Part shown: in pieces, positions 48,001 through 59,250 of the stretch
Layout: every line of letters starts with the position of its first letter
How positions within the stretch are numbered: the first letter of the stretch is position 1
DNA from: Apoda limacodes
Lineage: Eukaryota; Arthropoda; Insecta; Lepidoptera; Limacodidae
NCBI GenBank assembly: GCA_946406115.1
Contig: OX291557.1
Span: forward strand, 10,510,501-10,574,500
Direction of reading: 5' to 3'
DNA: 64,000 bases
Position numbers and translations under genes: made by a program
Notes under the pieces: model-generated
Seen by the model: only the letters and a program-made list of their open reading frames with translations
Told to the model about the DNA's origin: nothing
Databases searched by the model: none

Positions 48001-51000
48001 CTAAGGTGGCAGGCAAGCACACTTTATTAAAGTTTGTCATGATTATACTCATGTAATCGTAGCTAGCTACAAGTAAGTACGCAGCTTTTGCCAGCATATA
48101 ATAGGAAAAGCATGCCTTAAATTTTATTTTAAACACCCTACCCAACTAGCACATTAGTGATTTTTACAGCTTATCTTATGGCTTATAGTTCTAAATAGGT
48201 AGTATATCAGTGTCAGAAAAATTGTAAGGTGGTCTCGAAGATGCAAATGAGTAGGTACTTAAATTCACTCGCAGTTGCATATGTATGTATTTAGCTTCCC
48301 GTTTATGTCTTGTGGTGGCATACAGTTGAAATTGCTACCATTAACTGTAAATAAGCTATATTTGTCAGTAATGTAGCACCAGTGGTAGCAAATAAGGTTT
48401 TAAAATCACTGATATGCAACTTTTAGAAATAAGTTACATTAAATCCCAATATTGCATTTAAAGTTTCAAATAGGTGGTGTAAAGGATTGTCCTGCCACCT
48501 GTAGTGCTAAACTGGGTTATGTTCCGGCTCTTTTATAACCTATAGTTGCTGTAACTCTAAGTTCTACTGTGCACTGATAAGTCGCCCTTACGCATAAATA
48601 AGTTTCAAAAGGCCAACTTAAAAAACCAAAATAAGCGATTATGACTTATTGAGAACTACTAGGGAGCTTTTCGTTGTAAAAATTACTTTTGGTTATAACA
48701 TTCACTCAATTGCATTCACAGTATGCAAATAGGTGATTTTAAAACCTCATGGTGCTAAATGAGGCGTAAATAAGTGAGGATTAGAACTGTAAGATGCAAA
48801 CCATGTCTTCAAAATGGAGTCTTTAAAATTGTGAAAGTTTGGATACGAAATTATGTTATTGACAACTAACTACAACTGTGGTACTTGTAACTGATGTAAT
48901 TTAACAATATAATAAAATTAAAATAACCAAAATCACTTGTTAAAACATTTTTTAGCGCCTCTTGATGAATGAACGAAATCGTTTCTCATTCAATTACTAA
49001 TTCGCTACGCACAACTTACACCCACGGTTCTAATTTCCACTACAGAGTATAATTTAAACTATTAAGGAACCCATTTAGAACCGAAAATAGGCTGCAATTT
49101 TCCTCCTTTTTGTGCTATTAGGGTGGCATATGGGCTGCCTGCACCTATATACCACTTAAGAATGGCTGTAATTTTCACCTAAGGTAATACTCGGTCCTAA
49201 TATATAACCCATATGTCACCTGTTGTGTTAGTTGGGTAGCTATATAACGGCGAAAACCAAACCAACATCCAACAAACAGGTGAAAAACCTTAGTGCGTCT
49301 CGTAAACTTATTTAGTTAAGGAAATGTTGATAACCTCTATCGCACAGTATGCCGCAATTGCTCATGTCTTGGTCCAACAAAGAGTAAGGTTAATCATGTC
49401 GGTCATCGTGTAATTTATTTTTTTGTGAAGAATTTGTAATCCATTATGAATTATATTCAAGTAAAATAAATTAAAAAATTACTAAAATAAATTAAAAAAT
49501 TACTAAAATAAATTAAAAAATATTAAATAATGTTTTAGAAATAAAAATACTAATGCTCGACGCACTTACCCCTTCAGAAGGCACGTGCGTCTACTGCGCA
49601 ACTAAAATTTTAAATAAGTATAACTTTTTAAATAGATTATTCTAATTTCAAACCATATTTTGATACTGTAAAGAATAAAGTTGTTTAACTAGAAAGTTAA
49701 AAGTAAATTCATATACCTAACCTTTTTGTAAACAAATATTTGTGTTTCGCTTCTGGTAATTCATTTACTTATATGTACTTAGTTGTGAACCTTGTGAACT
49801 TATTTTCAATTTGTTGCAATTAATATTTTTTCCATTTAATCTTTAGAAACAGTACCAGTTCTACAAATTGAAGATAACGCTATATTTGACAGCAGCATAA
49901 TAACATCGTATCTGGACGAGCAGTACCCACAAGTACCCCTGCAAGCTGATGACCCTCTGCGCAGGGCCGAGGACAAGATGATCGTTGAGATTTTTTCATC
50001 AGTTAGTATGTTATTTAGAGTGCAACTGTCTCCAATTTTTTTTGATTCTATTAAATACTAGCCCTAAATTTGGTTGTCGGTGTAGGATTTAAACGTGAGC
50101 TCCTCAACTAAAAAAAAAAAACCTACTTACACTTGACGTTTACTAGTCATAAAGAAATTAAAATCTTTTATAAAATGTGTCGTTTCCAAGCCACAAATTT
50201 TATAATGATCGAAGTTGTGGGCTATGATAATAATGGAGTCGCATTCAATGCAGCGAATGTTGACATCATTGTCGTACATTCAACCTTTGTCGTTTAGGAG
50301 AAGATCAGTGAGACTCCAACTGCAGAGGCACCTACCGAGTCCAATTGTGTTTTGAAATAATATAGGAACCTATTAAAAAAATTCAGACAAAATTTTACCC
50401 AAATCATTCCAGCCGTTTAGGAGGAGAAAGGTGAAAAACACACGTGCAGAAGAGTTATACGTAGAAATAAAACCGACTCACACTTGACATTTTTAAGTAG
50501 CCTACGTTCTTTCTCGGGACTCAGACTATCTTCATGCCAAATTTCATCTTAACCGGTCCAGTAGCTTAAGTGTGAAGAGGTAACAAACAGGCAGACAGAG
50601 CTACTTTCGCATTTATAATATTAGTATGGATAAGTATGGATGTACAACAAAATTATAGAACGAACATTATAGATATCCAAGTAATTTTTCCGTTTTAATT
50701 GAAATTGTCTTTGAAAATACTTCTTACAGGTATTAATAAATGCAATAAAATTAAGAGGCTATTCAAATATAATGGAGGCTATAGGCAAATGTTAATCGGA
50801 ATCCACTGAGCAGATCCGACCAAAATTTTATGAATCTGTTCTTCGGTATATGGTGATAGTATAACCCTGAAAACACAATTAATAAACTTTTGTTTGACAA
50901 AATTTTTGGCAAACATATCTTCAAACTTCTAAGTGCTATTAGATAAAAAAACATTACTTTTGCTAACTCATAGCCGTACTAGACCTTAAGAAAAAGCATG

Positions 51001-54000
51001 TTTTTACTCAAGTTTTTGTCACGTTGTACTGCCTCTTAATGAAACTTTACAGATTTAAATATATCAGTTTGCCTTATTTTTTTTTTTGAAGTTAACGTAA
51101 TGACATTTGAAACATTTAACACGCTAGATTCTAGCGTGTCAAATATTTTATTTCAATATTATCATTTAACTGTCATCTTTTTGTGGTCTTTTAAAGAGTA
51201 TTTTTGCTTTAAAATGTATAGGCTAGGCTATATAGGCAGTAACTTCGCAAGGAATCAGCATAGAAGAATCAGATAACACTCCAGGCACAGAGCATAGTAT
51301 TATTATACTAAGTGTCAAAGGCGGCGTTAGGCGTGGGCGACGTGGGCCTCCGCCTTAGGCCTCACTCCTCAATGCAATGGTTTATGCATAACTCGGACAC
51401 AAGTAAGTCTGGAAAGTATTTAACCAATATTGGGAGAACTAGACAAAAATGGCTGCAATATTCAAAATTGTCGTGGTCGAGGATACGAAAATGGTGTAAA
51501 TACGGGAGGCGTAAAACTGGTGTCAAAACTTGGTTAATAAATATTAATCCCAGAGTACACATTTTAACAATTTTGGTTTTCTCTATGATCTGAAAAAAAA
51601 AATTGTACCAAAAAGCAAATACTAAAAAACTGTCAAGATTTACTTATTAAGATTGTCCTGCGAGTGGGTAAAGTGACTTTTAATCTTACGAATTATATGA
51701 AGAATTTCAAACTATGATCTTTAATGTACCAAACTTTATTAAAGATGTGAAAGAACTGCTTCAATACACGATAGAAAATAACTTGAAAAAAAATTACCCA
51801 ACATTTACAGTGTCTATCGAATTCTGTTAACAATATCTTACGGTAAGTACACACTCTGCTGAAAGGAGCTTTTTAAAATTAAAATAATAATAAACAATAT
51901 TTGAGAAGTATGATGGGTCAGGAAAGACTTTCAGCCTTAGCAGTTTTATCTATTGAAGCAGAATCATCTTAGCTGAATTCCGGTAAAATGTATAAAAATA
52001 TTCTCATTTCAAACAATTCCTCAAACACATCGTCAACGATTCTTACAGCCCGTCGTTGAACCGAGGCAAATGGGCCAAGCCGGTATCCGGGTGCACCCGC
52101 CCAGAGAAAGCAGCAGAACCTACTCCATATAGGGCCGGACTTGCGACTTGTAAAGCAGTCCTTTGCCCCAAGGTGAAGGTGTCTAAGGTACTGTTGGCAT
52201 GTTCAGGCTACATGCCAATGCCTCTCTCTGACTCTCAATAGCTGAGCCCATCGGTGTGTGAGATACACTAGAATGTCAAATTGAGCGACCATGGTGAAAT
52301 ATTGACTGACAGTCATGTTCATTCAGTTCATGCTTTTCATGTGTTGATCACACGCTCCATCACCTTAGAGAGGAGGGAGGTAATAGCGATTGGCTTATAA
52401 TTCGATGGGTCTGATCTACCGCCCTTTTTTAAGCACCAGGTGCACATTCGCAGACTAGTATGGAACGAAAGCGCGACGAGGCGTATGAGTACAGGACACA
52501 AAATAGGAGCAAACTGATTAAGTACAACTGCTGGTATACCGTCTGCCCTACGGCAACGCCTACCGGGAACTCCCGCTGTGTTATAGAGATTTCCGGCATG
52601 GTCTTACCCCAGCACGGTATAGTAGGTGGTACATCGCTTTCGTAGTTGATATTTGAGTTTGAGGCAAAGAGACTGCCCAGTAGATTGGCTTTGTCTTTAG
52701 TACTATGAACCAAGTCACCATCGGCTTTTTGCAGTCGTGGAAACGCAAAGGCAAAAGTTCCCTTCAGCAGCTTTGGCAAGCGACCAGAAAGCCCGACTCC
52801 CAGAGGGATAGCTCGCAACTCGCCTTTACATTTTGCTGATGAATTAGAATTTAGCTCTGGCAATTGCTTTCTTACTAAATATTCAGACAGCGGTTTATTT
52901 GCGTTTTAACTGAGAAATATTCGAATCTTTATTATTACGAAACGTGGTCCAAGAATTAAACCCAGTGGCTTAAGGATTTTAGCTTCGCTGCAAGACAGAT
53001 TAAACCACGGTCGTTTTTTGAAACCGGCAGCTAATCGCGGGCAAGGAATAAAACATTCCACACCATTGTGACTGCGGCTGCGTAGGCGTCAGGATCTTCT
53101 AAGCTAACGCAGAGCTGCCTCCACTGTAAATACTCCTGGTGTTGCAAAAGTCCACGTTATATGTGTATGGAGTAGCCGCTGTAAAAACACGTTTCCTTTT
53201 ATTGTTAGCAATAGTTTTTAAAAAAAATTACTAAAGCTTAATACGAGGATTCACTGCACAGACAGGTTAGAGGACAACAGGTGCGGTACTAGAACTGCCG
53301 AAGCTCGGCACAGATAATACAGTTGCTAGCACGGCGGGCGGAAGGGCCCCTGAACCCCCTCTGTTGTAGTAGCCGGGTCCACCCCGGTCTCCTTCTCCGG
53401 CACGACTTAGTTACTTCACGATTCACCTTCCCAGGGCCGAGATTAAGTAATCCCTGGGTTCGGGAACCAGGGCTGTAGCTAGAGTTGAATCTAAGGTAGG
53501 GCAGCGGTGGATTCATGCACGGGTACGGCGCAAGTAATTTTTCTATCTTTCATTATTTTACCTGCTTGTGAGCGTGAGTAATTAAGGTAAAAGGTAATTG
53601 GGTGGGGTCGCGGGAAAACAAGAGCAAAACGGTATTAATTTATAGTACGGGAAAACAATTTATATGTATTATACCTTAGTTTATGGTACTTTTAAGGTAG
53701 GACATTAGTATTTCAAGGTAGGGCATTGCCCCACAATGCCCCCCCTTAGCTACGGCCCTGTCGGGAACCCGTTTAGCGGCCAGCCGTTTTATTAAGTCTC
53801 CCTGACCGCCGTATCAGCACGCCGTGTCTACGTCGAGCAATAACAGTAACGAGTACTGCCGGCCCTTCGCTGTCCGCGCAGCGAATCCTCAAGAGCTCTG
53901 GCAACCTTATTCACCACCAGAAACACAACACTACTCAATGTTAGCGTTGTTGTCGCCGCGGTTTTCTGTAAGAAGGTGGTACTTCCCCAGTTCGGGCTGC

Positions 54001-55851
54001 TAGTTCTCTGGCGAGTACTTGCTTTTCCCCTGCTTTTATTGTTCGGGTGGCGTATTCTAGCGAGTACTCGCTGTGCCCTACCTCTCTAAGGTTAAGGTCT
54101 CTCTTACCTTAAAATTTCTATTTCTTTATAGTTAGTCTAAGAATATAGTTTAGTTTGCATTGTGTATACTAAAGTAAAGTAGCAAAAGCTATGTTTCAAC
54201 TGTTTTTAATATATAACATTGCTTCTTGCGCCACCAGAGGCAAAATGTACCTTGCCCCGATGAAATTTTGGTCTTGCCCCGTTACTGCTAACTGTTTATC
54301 CAAAAGTATAAGAAACAATAAGCCAGACCTTTTTACTGCTATTTACATAACTGTGAATATACTAAGGTACCTGTACTTTTGTCATAAGCTGACCACGTGA
54401 ATGTTTCTTTTCTGTACCTCCTTAGAATAAAACTAGACAAGTGCGTGTAAAAACTTCTTCTTCGTAACTTAGTTGTAGCTGCGAAGATGAGCTCCCTGCC
54501 AAGGTTTTCTCTAAGGACTAAATTATATGGAGTTCTTCAAGAAAGGGATGATGAGATTTTAAGAAGTTATGTCCGTGGTGTTGCAAGCGTCCATAGACAT
54601 AATTTCAGGTGCACCGTTAAACTTAAAAAATGTTTGCATCTTTTCGTAATTTTTACTTTCTGTTTTTTTATTTATTATTCGTCACGAAGTCCGCCGTAAA
54701 AACTCATATTGTATAAAAATTTAAGCATACCTATTGCGTTTGAAAAAAATTAAGGAACCGGTCGGTCAGACAGACACCTTAGGTTCAGTAATAGTGCCCC
54801 TTTTGGTACCGAACCCTGAAAAAGACTATAATTTGCATAAATCTTAGCATACCTCTTAAGAGCCTCTATTCATAATTTTCTAAATTAAATTAGTTAAGTG
54901 TTTAAAACTATTTCCCTAATCTATTCGAATCTGAGTTTCGAAATTGGTTACGAAAATAAAGACATATAAAAAGCACCTAAAAAGGATTGTTATAGAAAAT
55001 GGAGTTTCCACTAACGCATTCTAATATACCCAAACATTTTTTTTCAGGCCCAGTCTGCATTTAGCACTGCTGCCTATGATCCTGATCAGATCACTTTCTT
55101 TACGCATGAAGATTTTAACAAAGGTTTACAATATTTGGAAAGTGTTCTTGAGTCGCGTAATACGAAATTCTTGTTTGGCGACGAGCCAGGACTTGTGGAC
55201 TACGCTATTTTGCCTTTCTTGGAGCGCTTCGAAACCCTGCCTTTACTTGGTAGAAATGATTTTGGCATTGATGAGAGTAAATTCAGATTGCTGGTGGGTA
55301 TTTAAGTTTTAATCTGTATAAAGTATCTACCTACATTTTAAGGCAGTTGGGTGCCAAATTTTCCGCGCCCCAATTACAGTCACATTTGACTGACTACTAG
55401 ATTTTTTTTGAATCTGTACGAATTCACATTCCTATGTGACGGCAGTTTTGCCGTCGACAAGGTTATAAACATGAAGTACATTCTTGATTTTAAAACAATT
55501 TCCTCCTGTCCAAAAAACCCAAGTTTCAAGTGTTTGCCAGTAAATTACCATTTATCGACACTAGAATCACATTTTTATCAGATGTTGCCACTAGTAATAG
55601 TTTGGATAACGCCTGTATACGGATTTCGAAAATAGTAGCAAAGGGAGATCTTATAACCTAACCTTTTAAGACTTTTCTAGGAAAATAAATAAAAACAAAT
55701 TATTTAAATATTTCAGGCTACATACATGGAAAATATGAAGGCTTTGCCGGCAGTAAAAGGGTTCTACTTGTCACCTGAAATGCACACCAAGTTCATGGAG
55801 TCTAAAATAAAAGGGGACCCTAATTATGACTTTCTGGTAGCAAAACAATGA
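42002..55851 (+). CDS. GSTO: Omega-class glutathione S-transferase with predicted signal peptide, five exons
   Basis: Exons: 42002-42125, 43897-44064, 49847-50001, 55048-55293, 55717-55851 (stop TGA). The total is 828 nt, 275 aa. All phases close and equal those of the minus-strand GST; exon 4 has the same length (246 nt). Exon 1 (ATG in GAAAATGG) encodes a basic start and a hydrophobic run, RIILFICVLQLIFITGL (4-20), with likely cleavage after PA (21-22), then a short linker with an N-glycosylation sequon NIT (35-37) before the conserved HLKTG. Cytosolic omega GSTs lack such an extension, so secretion or ER entry is inferred. The active site is MRFCPFTEK with Cys60; the cis-Pro segment is TVPVLQ; the C-terminal domain has FLFGDEPGLVDYAILPFLERF. 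Introns of 5.8 and 5.0 kb are filled with repeats. It may share exons 3-5 with the exon at 38673. Transcription from this first exon is unproven. Confidence 0.87.
42149..42275 (+). mobile_element. CR1/Zenon-type LINE 3' tail
   Basis: GAAGTTATTAGATTTTTTAA, then ACGCGCAAGTGATGCCC and GGCCGCTTACCAGCAGG match the family tail, diverged. It lies 23 bases inside the first intron of the second GST. Confidence 0.7.
43023..43735 (+). mobile_element. Two tandem Helitron-like (Lep1-like) elements
   Basis: The first copy (about 43023-43488) begins ACTAATATTATAAATGCG and ends near CAACGTCTACCGGGAACGC. The second (about 43494-43735) begins ACTAATATCATAAATACG and ends GGCAAAACTAGT, right before the GST exon at 43897. 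Both share CTGTCTGT, ACGGCTG and GGACATAGGCTACT-like words. No coding sequence. Confidence 0.65.
44305..44460. repeat. One and a half units of the about 103-bp satellite-like repeat
   Basis: AAATCTCATTAAGATCTTTA, TATATCTCCGT and a second ACAGAAATGATAGATCCCAT match the array at 34347-34697. It lies in the second intron of the second GST. Confidence 0.7.
44461..49462. other. Large GST intron, mostly unclassified
   Basis: No exon or gene is recognised. Overlapping ORFs on both strands at 45243-45633 have no family match I can see. 47040-47280 (AAAATCGGTCCAGCGG) is a dispersed lepidopteran repeat type. 46735-46795 resembles 130-185. 47990-48020 is a scrap of inverted CR1 tail. Confidence 0.4.
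49463..49522. repeat. 21-bp AT-rich tandem repeat
   Basis: The unit AAAATAAATTAAAAAATTAC is repeated about 2.9 times with period 21. Confidence 0.8.
50055..50640 (-). mobile_element. Helitron-like (Lep1-like) element, inverted
   Basis: The complement of the family start lies at the right edge (CTTTCGCATTTATAATATTA). TGCCAAATTTCATCTTAACC and GTAGCCTACGTTCTTTCTCG follow leftwards. The block GTCGTTTAGGAGAAGATCAG matches, inverted, the interior of the copy at 43190-43350. Confidence 0.65.
51310..51975 (+). pseudogene. Degenerate hAT transposon with transposase C-terminus
   Basis: The left end (AAAGGCGGCGTTAGGCGTGG) resembles hAT ends adjoining ZMYM1-like transposases. Near 51850-51970 the broken frame reads STHSAERSFLKLK then GQERLSALAVLSIE, the conserved hAT dimerisation (hATC) region. 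The catalytic part is missing or decayed. It lies in the GST intron 50002-55047. Confidence 0.75.
52025..53125 (-). mobile_element. CR1/Zenon-type LINE ORF2, inverted, deleted and broken
   Basis: Complement reads pieces from endonuclease to RT in family order: GVKKRPWFNL-like sequence at about 53020, LPKLLKGTFAF, LLGSLFASNSNINYESDVPP, PCWGKTMPEISIT, then the SDPSNYKPIAITSLL-like region near 52380. The 52040-52200 end matches the later C-terminal region, so the centre of the RT is deleted. Many stops. Confidence 0.8.
53270..54130. repeat. GC-rich repeat of unknown class, split by a hAT MITE
   Basis: The block is GC-rich compared with its surroundings (GGTCCACCCCGGTCTCC, CACGCCGTGTCTACGTCG). 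It resumes exactly at TCGGGAAC after the MITE, so it was one sequence before the insertion. It could be the 5' part of a non-LTR element, but I recognise no motif. Confidence 0.45.
53468..53760. mobile_element. hAT MITE, 293 bp, with perfect 8-bp target duplication
   Basis: The ends CAGGGCTGTAGCTA and (inverted) CAGGGCCGTAGCTA match at 13 of 14 positions. TCGGGAAC is duplicated at 53460-53467 and 53761-53768. Subterminal AAGGTAGGGCA recurs. No coding capacity. Confidence 0.9.
54482..54610 (+). mobile_element. CR1/Zenon-type LINE 3' scrap
   Basis: GAGCTCCCTGCCAAGGTTTT, TATGGAGTTCTTCAAGAAAG and GTGTTGCAAGCGTCCATAG match the C-terminal end of the family. It is short and diverged. Confidence 0.7.
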
Positions 55852-55917
55852 TTTTAATTGTTTTGGCCATAAAGGTGAAAGTTGATGTAGGTAGTAATAG
55901 AGATCTTCGTTATCAGA

Positions 55918-55923
55918 AATAAA
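55918..55923 (+). terminator. Poly(A) signal of the second omega GST
   Basis: AATAAA lies 66 bases after the stop codon, in an AT-rich 3' UTR, followed by T-rich sequence. Confidence 0.65.
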
Positions 55924-56165
55924 ATTTGGGTACCTACAATGTTCATTATTGTTTATGTATTTTATTCATCGTTATTGTGGCACAGTTTTTGGAAGAACTG
56001 GGCAAAACGTTGCTATCCCTAGAATAAGATGAATTCTCGCGACGACTGGGCTTCCTCGGCAATCGCACGAATTCGAATAAGACAAAAGTCATGTTTAACC
56101 CAGAGCTATATGTCCAGCCAGTGCCCATCGCTCCGCTTGTACCTGACACGAATTTTTTACCGCTT

Positions 56166-57278
56166 TTATACCGCCAAATAAGCTTACGATCCGCTTGATG
56201 TGAAGCGGTCACCACAGTCAATGAACGCTTGCAACACCGAAGGCGGTAATCGCGAGTTGCCGATCCTTTAAAAATCTAATCACTTCTTTCTTGAAGAGCC
56301 CCATATTTTCCTTATGGTCTGTTGGTTCCACTGATTTTAGTCCCTAGAGAGAGAGATTATTCCGCAACTTAAGCGTTCGCGGAAGGAAGTTCAAAGTCAA
56401 AAGTCAAAATGCTTTATTCAAATAAGGATTTTACAATCACTTTTGAATCGTCAAAGTTATAAAATATTATTTTTTGAACCCTCCCACCTTACCGCCGGTT
56501 CACAATGTTGTTGATTTCTACCGAGAAGAATCCGGCAAGAAACTCGATAGTTACTCTTTTAAAAACACTATCAATAATACAAATAAACTAAAATACAATT
56601 AATGTTTTATATAAAAAAAATTTAGTCGTACAATTTTATGTTTTTTCCATTTTAATTTGGTTCCTCTGAAGTTTAACGTAGTACGTGACCATTAGGTTCC
56701 AAAATGTGCATTCATTGGCCATTGGCGGGAAGTGCTTTGATAAAAAAGAGCCGTGGGCATCATTCCAAACAATTCCTCAGGAGATTATACAAGCGGTAGA
56801 ACATACACAGGGAGGCAAACTCTCCGCAGACTTAAGGGTTCGATACGGATTGTGAGTTTGGGGTCGTTAGCAATTCTTCCAGCTTTTCGTTTACCGACTC
56901 AAAAGGCCCAAGCTAGTATCTGGGTGCACCTTCCCAAAGAGGGTAACAGTACTCCATGTGGGTCCGGACCTGCGATTTATAAAGCAAAAACCCTTGCTCC
57001 GGGGTGAAGTAATGCTGAGCTCTGTTGAGTAAACCAAGATTTTTGGACACCAGCTTATACCTTGACTTTCCAATTATCTTGGAACTGAACGTTCCACCAA
57101 GGATCCCAATGCTTTTGGAGATGATAAAGAGGCGTGTTCTGGAACTAAGGGACCACAGAGAATTTTCTTAGCGGTGAACGCGCATCTGTTTTACTCCACG
57201 TTGGAACGAGGGATGTCTGCACGGTCCGTGTAATACGCTTCTCATGTACTGTCATCTGCATAGCAATGTATGTAGTTG
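56166..57278 (-). mobile_element. CR1/Zenon-type LINE, inverted, left part of an interrupted copy
   Basis: It starts with the inverted 3' tail (TATACCGCCAAATAAGC, AAGCGGTCACC, CGCTTGCAACACC) and runs back into ORF2 (ATACACAGGGAGGCAAACTC, ACCTTCCCAAAGAGGG, the CHCYADD-type region near 57250). The copy continues at 58760-59250 after an inserted duplicate. A second repeat interrupts it at 56391-56632. Confidence 0.8.
56391..56632. repeat. Dispersed lepidopteran repeat nested in the CR1 copy
   Basis: CAAAGTCAAAAGTCAAAATG, CACTTTTGAATCGTCAAAG, TACCGAGAAGAATCCGGCAA and GAAACTCGATAGTTACTCTT are the word order of a very common lepidopteran LINE/SINE 3' sequence. Its class is not certain to me. Confidence 0.6.
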
Positions 57279-58759
57279 GCAGTTACGGTAGACAACGGAC
57301 AGTCAAGCACAATTACACCAGCCTTGGTCATGGGTGGACTGGCGGTGCGCGGCGTCTTCAGCTTCGAGTGAAGGCGTCCTGTTGAACTACACTTCGTCTT
57401 TATACTTGTCATAATCATTACATACAACACTACTATCAGATCTAGTGGAAAATCCAATGAGTTGGGAGCACTTGTCAATCGAAGAAATTACTTTAATGTT
57501 CTTTACTTTACCATAAAAGACAGTCTTTTTTTTCTGAACTGACTGAGTATACAGTTGGCTGAGGATGCAGCCATTAATGCTCCACCGGGCTTTTTGGGCG
57601 AGACTCTGAAGAAGTCTCAGCCCATATAGCACCCTACGCTCAAGGGCTCTCCGCGGGGGGAGCCTGGGCTTCCCCGTTACGCGGTTGCGATTGCAAGTGA
57701 GTGGGTGCGAGAAGCGCCCCGACACTCTGTGATAAAACACAGTCAACAATGTCTTATAGTATGAAACTTTTTATGCATTAATGAGAGCATTCAAATCTTC
57801 GTTTCGCAAGATGCGCTTTTTTACCACTAATGTGGCAAACAAACGGTGCGCCGGGTGGTAAGCGGTCACCGCAGCCTATGGACGCTTGCAACACCTAGGG
57901 CATCACTTGCGCGTTGCCGACCCTTCAAGAATCTAATAACTTCTTTCTTAAAGAACCCCATTCAGTTGTTCTTAGAGAAAACCTTGGCGGGAGCTAATTT
58001 CACAACTGTATGAGTTACCCGGAGATGATTTATAAATAATAAATAAAGTCTTAGTGTATTAAAATATATTTGCTCATAAGAATGCTAAACTAAATTATTT
58101 ACTCAATGATTTGATGAGTAACGCGTGGCGCGTTTGCTGGCCGATTGCGAACTGAAATTGTGGAAATTTTTGTACTATGTAAATACTGACTTTGCGGCGA
58201 CCGCGAGTTATGTACGGTGTTGTTCCGTACATTCTCCCGACGGCCAGAAAAAGTAAAAAAGTATTGCTTTCGAATAATGAATGACGGAATGATATAAGGT
58301 GATAAAACAGATCTAAAAATTAAAACGAAATACTTATATACTAATACTACACACAGTCTTCGTCTACAAAAGCGTTACTACGCGGTAGAGAAGTTTGTCT
58401 TATTACTTGCGTTACGGTAAACACTAGGTATACGTTCACTAACACTCGCGCACTGTATATTACTATTGCTATTACGTTTACACTGAACACACACAATAGC
58501 ACTGATTGCTGACGTAGGCACAGACTCAGGCGAGCCCGTGCTTTCTGCGGCTGGTTCCGCACAGTCCGCTGCTGTCCCCGCCGCGCTGGCTGCTACTGCC
58601 CGTTCTTCAACAAGCGGCCGCCTAAGGCGCCACCACACATAGGCCGCTCCGATACACGTCGCAATAACAATTGTAACATATATCGGGTGTAGTGATGGAC
58701 ATTATGATAAGATATGTCGCCGTCAAGTACTGCATTTTTTTTCAAATCCTTAATTTTTT
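57279..58759 (-). repeat. Recent copy of 59553-61046, inserted in a CR1 element
   Basis: It contains, left to right: a 538-bp unclassified segment (57279-57816), a CR1 3' end (57817-58006), one 225-bp LTR (58007-58231) and the env tail region (58232-58759), all in the same order as the source. It differs by about ten substitutions and small indels (3, 3 and about 10 bases). It carries only one LTR and stops mid-env, so it did not arise by retrotransposition of the LTR element. Confidence 0.88.
58007..58231 (-). repeat. LTR copy within the duplicated segment
   Basis: 225 bp, TGTATGAGTTACCC ... GTTGTTCCGTACA. It matches the LTR at 60281-60505 with no difference seen. Confidence 0.88.
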
Positions 58760-59250
58760 CGCATCTGTTTTACTCCACGTTGGAACGAGGGATGTCTGCA
58801 CGGTCCGTGTAATACGCTTCTCATGTACTGTCATCTGCATAGCAATGTATGTAGTTGACAACATATCATTTATATGTAGCAGAAACAACATAGGAGACAG
58901 TACAGAGCCTTGCGGTACGCTAGCATAATATCGATGAGAGCAGGTGCCGAAAACTACGGCTCGTATGTGTCTCCTGCACAGAAAGCTAGCCAACCAATTG
59001 CACAAACTCTCGGGTAGTCCATAGGATGGCAACTTCGACAGAAGGGACCAGACCCGATCGAACGCCTTTGCTATGTCTAGGCTACATTCCAGCGCCTCTG
59101 ACTCTCAATGGCTATAGTGCCCATCGGTGTGTAAGATATACTTTAAGATAACCGGTCAAGCGACCGTGGCGAAAGCAGTATTGATGGTCGCTAGACAGAT
59201 CGTATTTTTCTAGGTATCTTAGAAAGTGTTCGTGCATTAGGTATGTCTTA
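58760..59250 (-). mobile_element. Continuation of the interrupted CR1/Zenon LINE
   Basis: The complement encodes RT palm sequence PSYGLPESLCNWLASFL, SVPQGSVLSPMLFLLHINDM and the FDRVW region, in family order from right to left. Together with 56166-57278 it forms one CR1 copy. Confidence 0.82.

Larger units (their letters stand above)
57181..58857. repeat. 98-bp direct repeats bracketing a duplicated segment
   Basis: 57181-57278 and 58760-58857 are identical by eye (CGCATCTGTTTTACTCCACG ... GTATGTAGTTG). They are a duplicated stretch of the host CR1 copy lying on either side of the inserted 57279-58759 segment. Confidence 0.85.

Noticed and set aside
51312..51593. 93-codon + strand ORF as a host gene
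   Set aside because: It lies at the start of a degenerate hAT element whose transposase C-terminus is at 51850-51970, so it is transposon sequence.
58347..58638. Two overlapping minus-strand ORFs as separate small genes
   Set aside because: They are the duplicated membrane-anchor and tail part of the env region, also present at 60631-60925.
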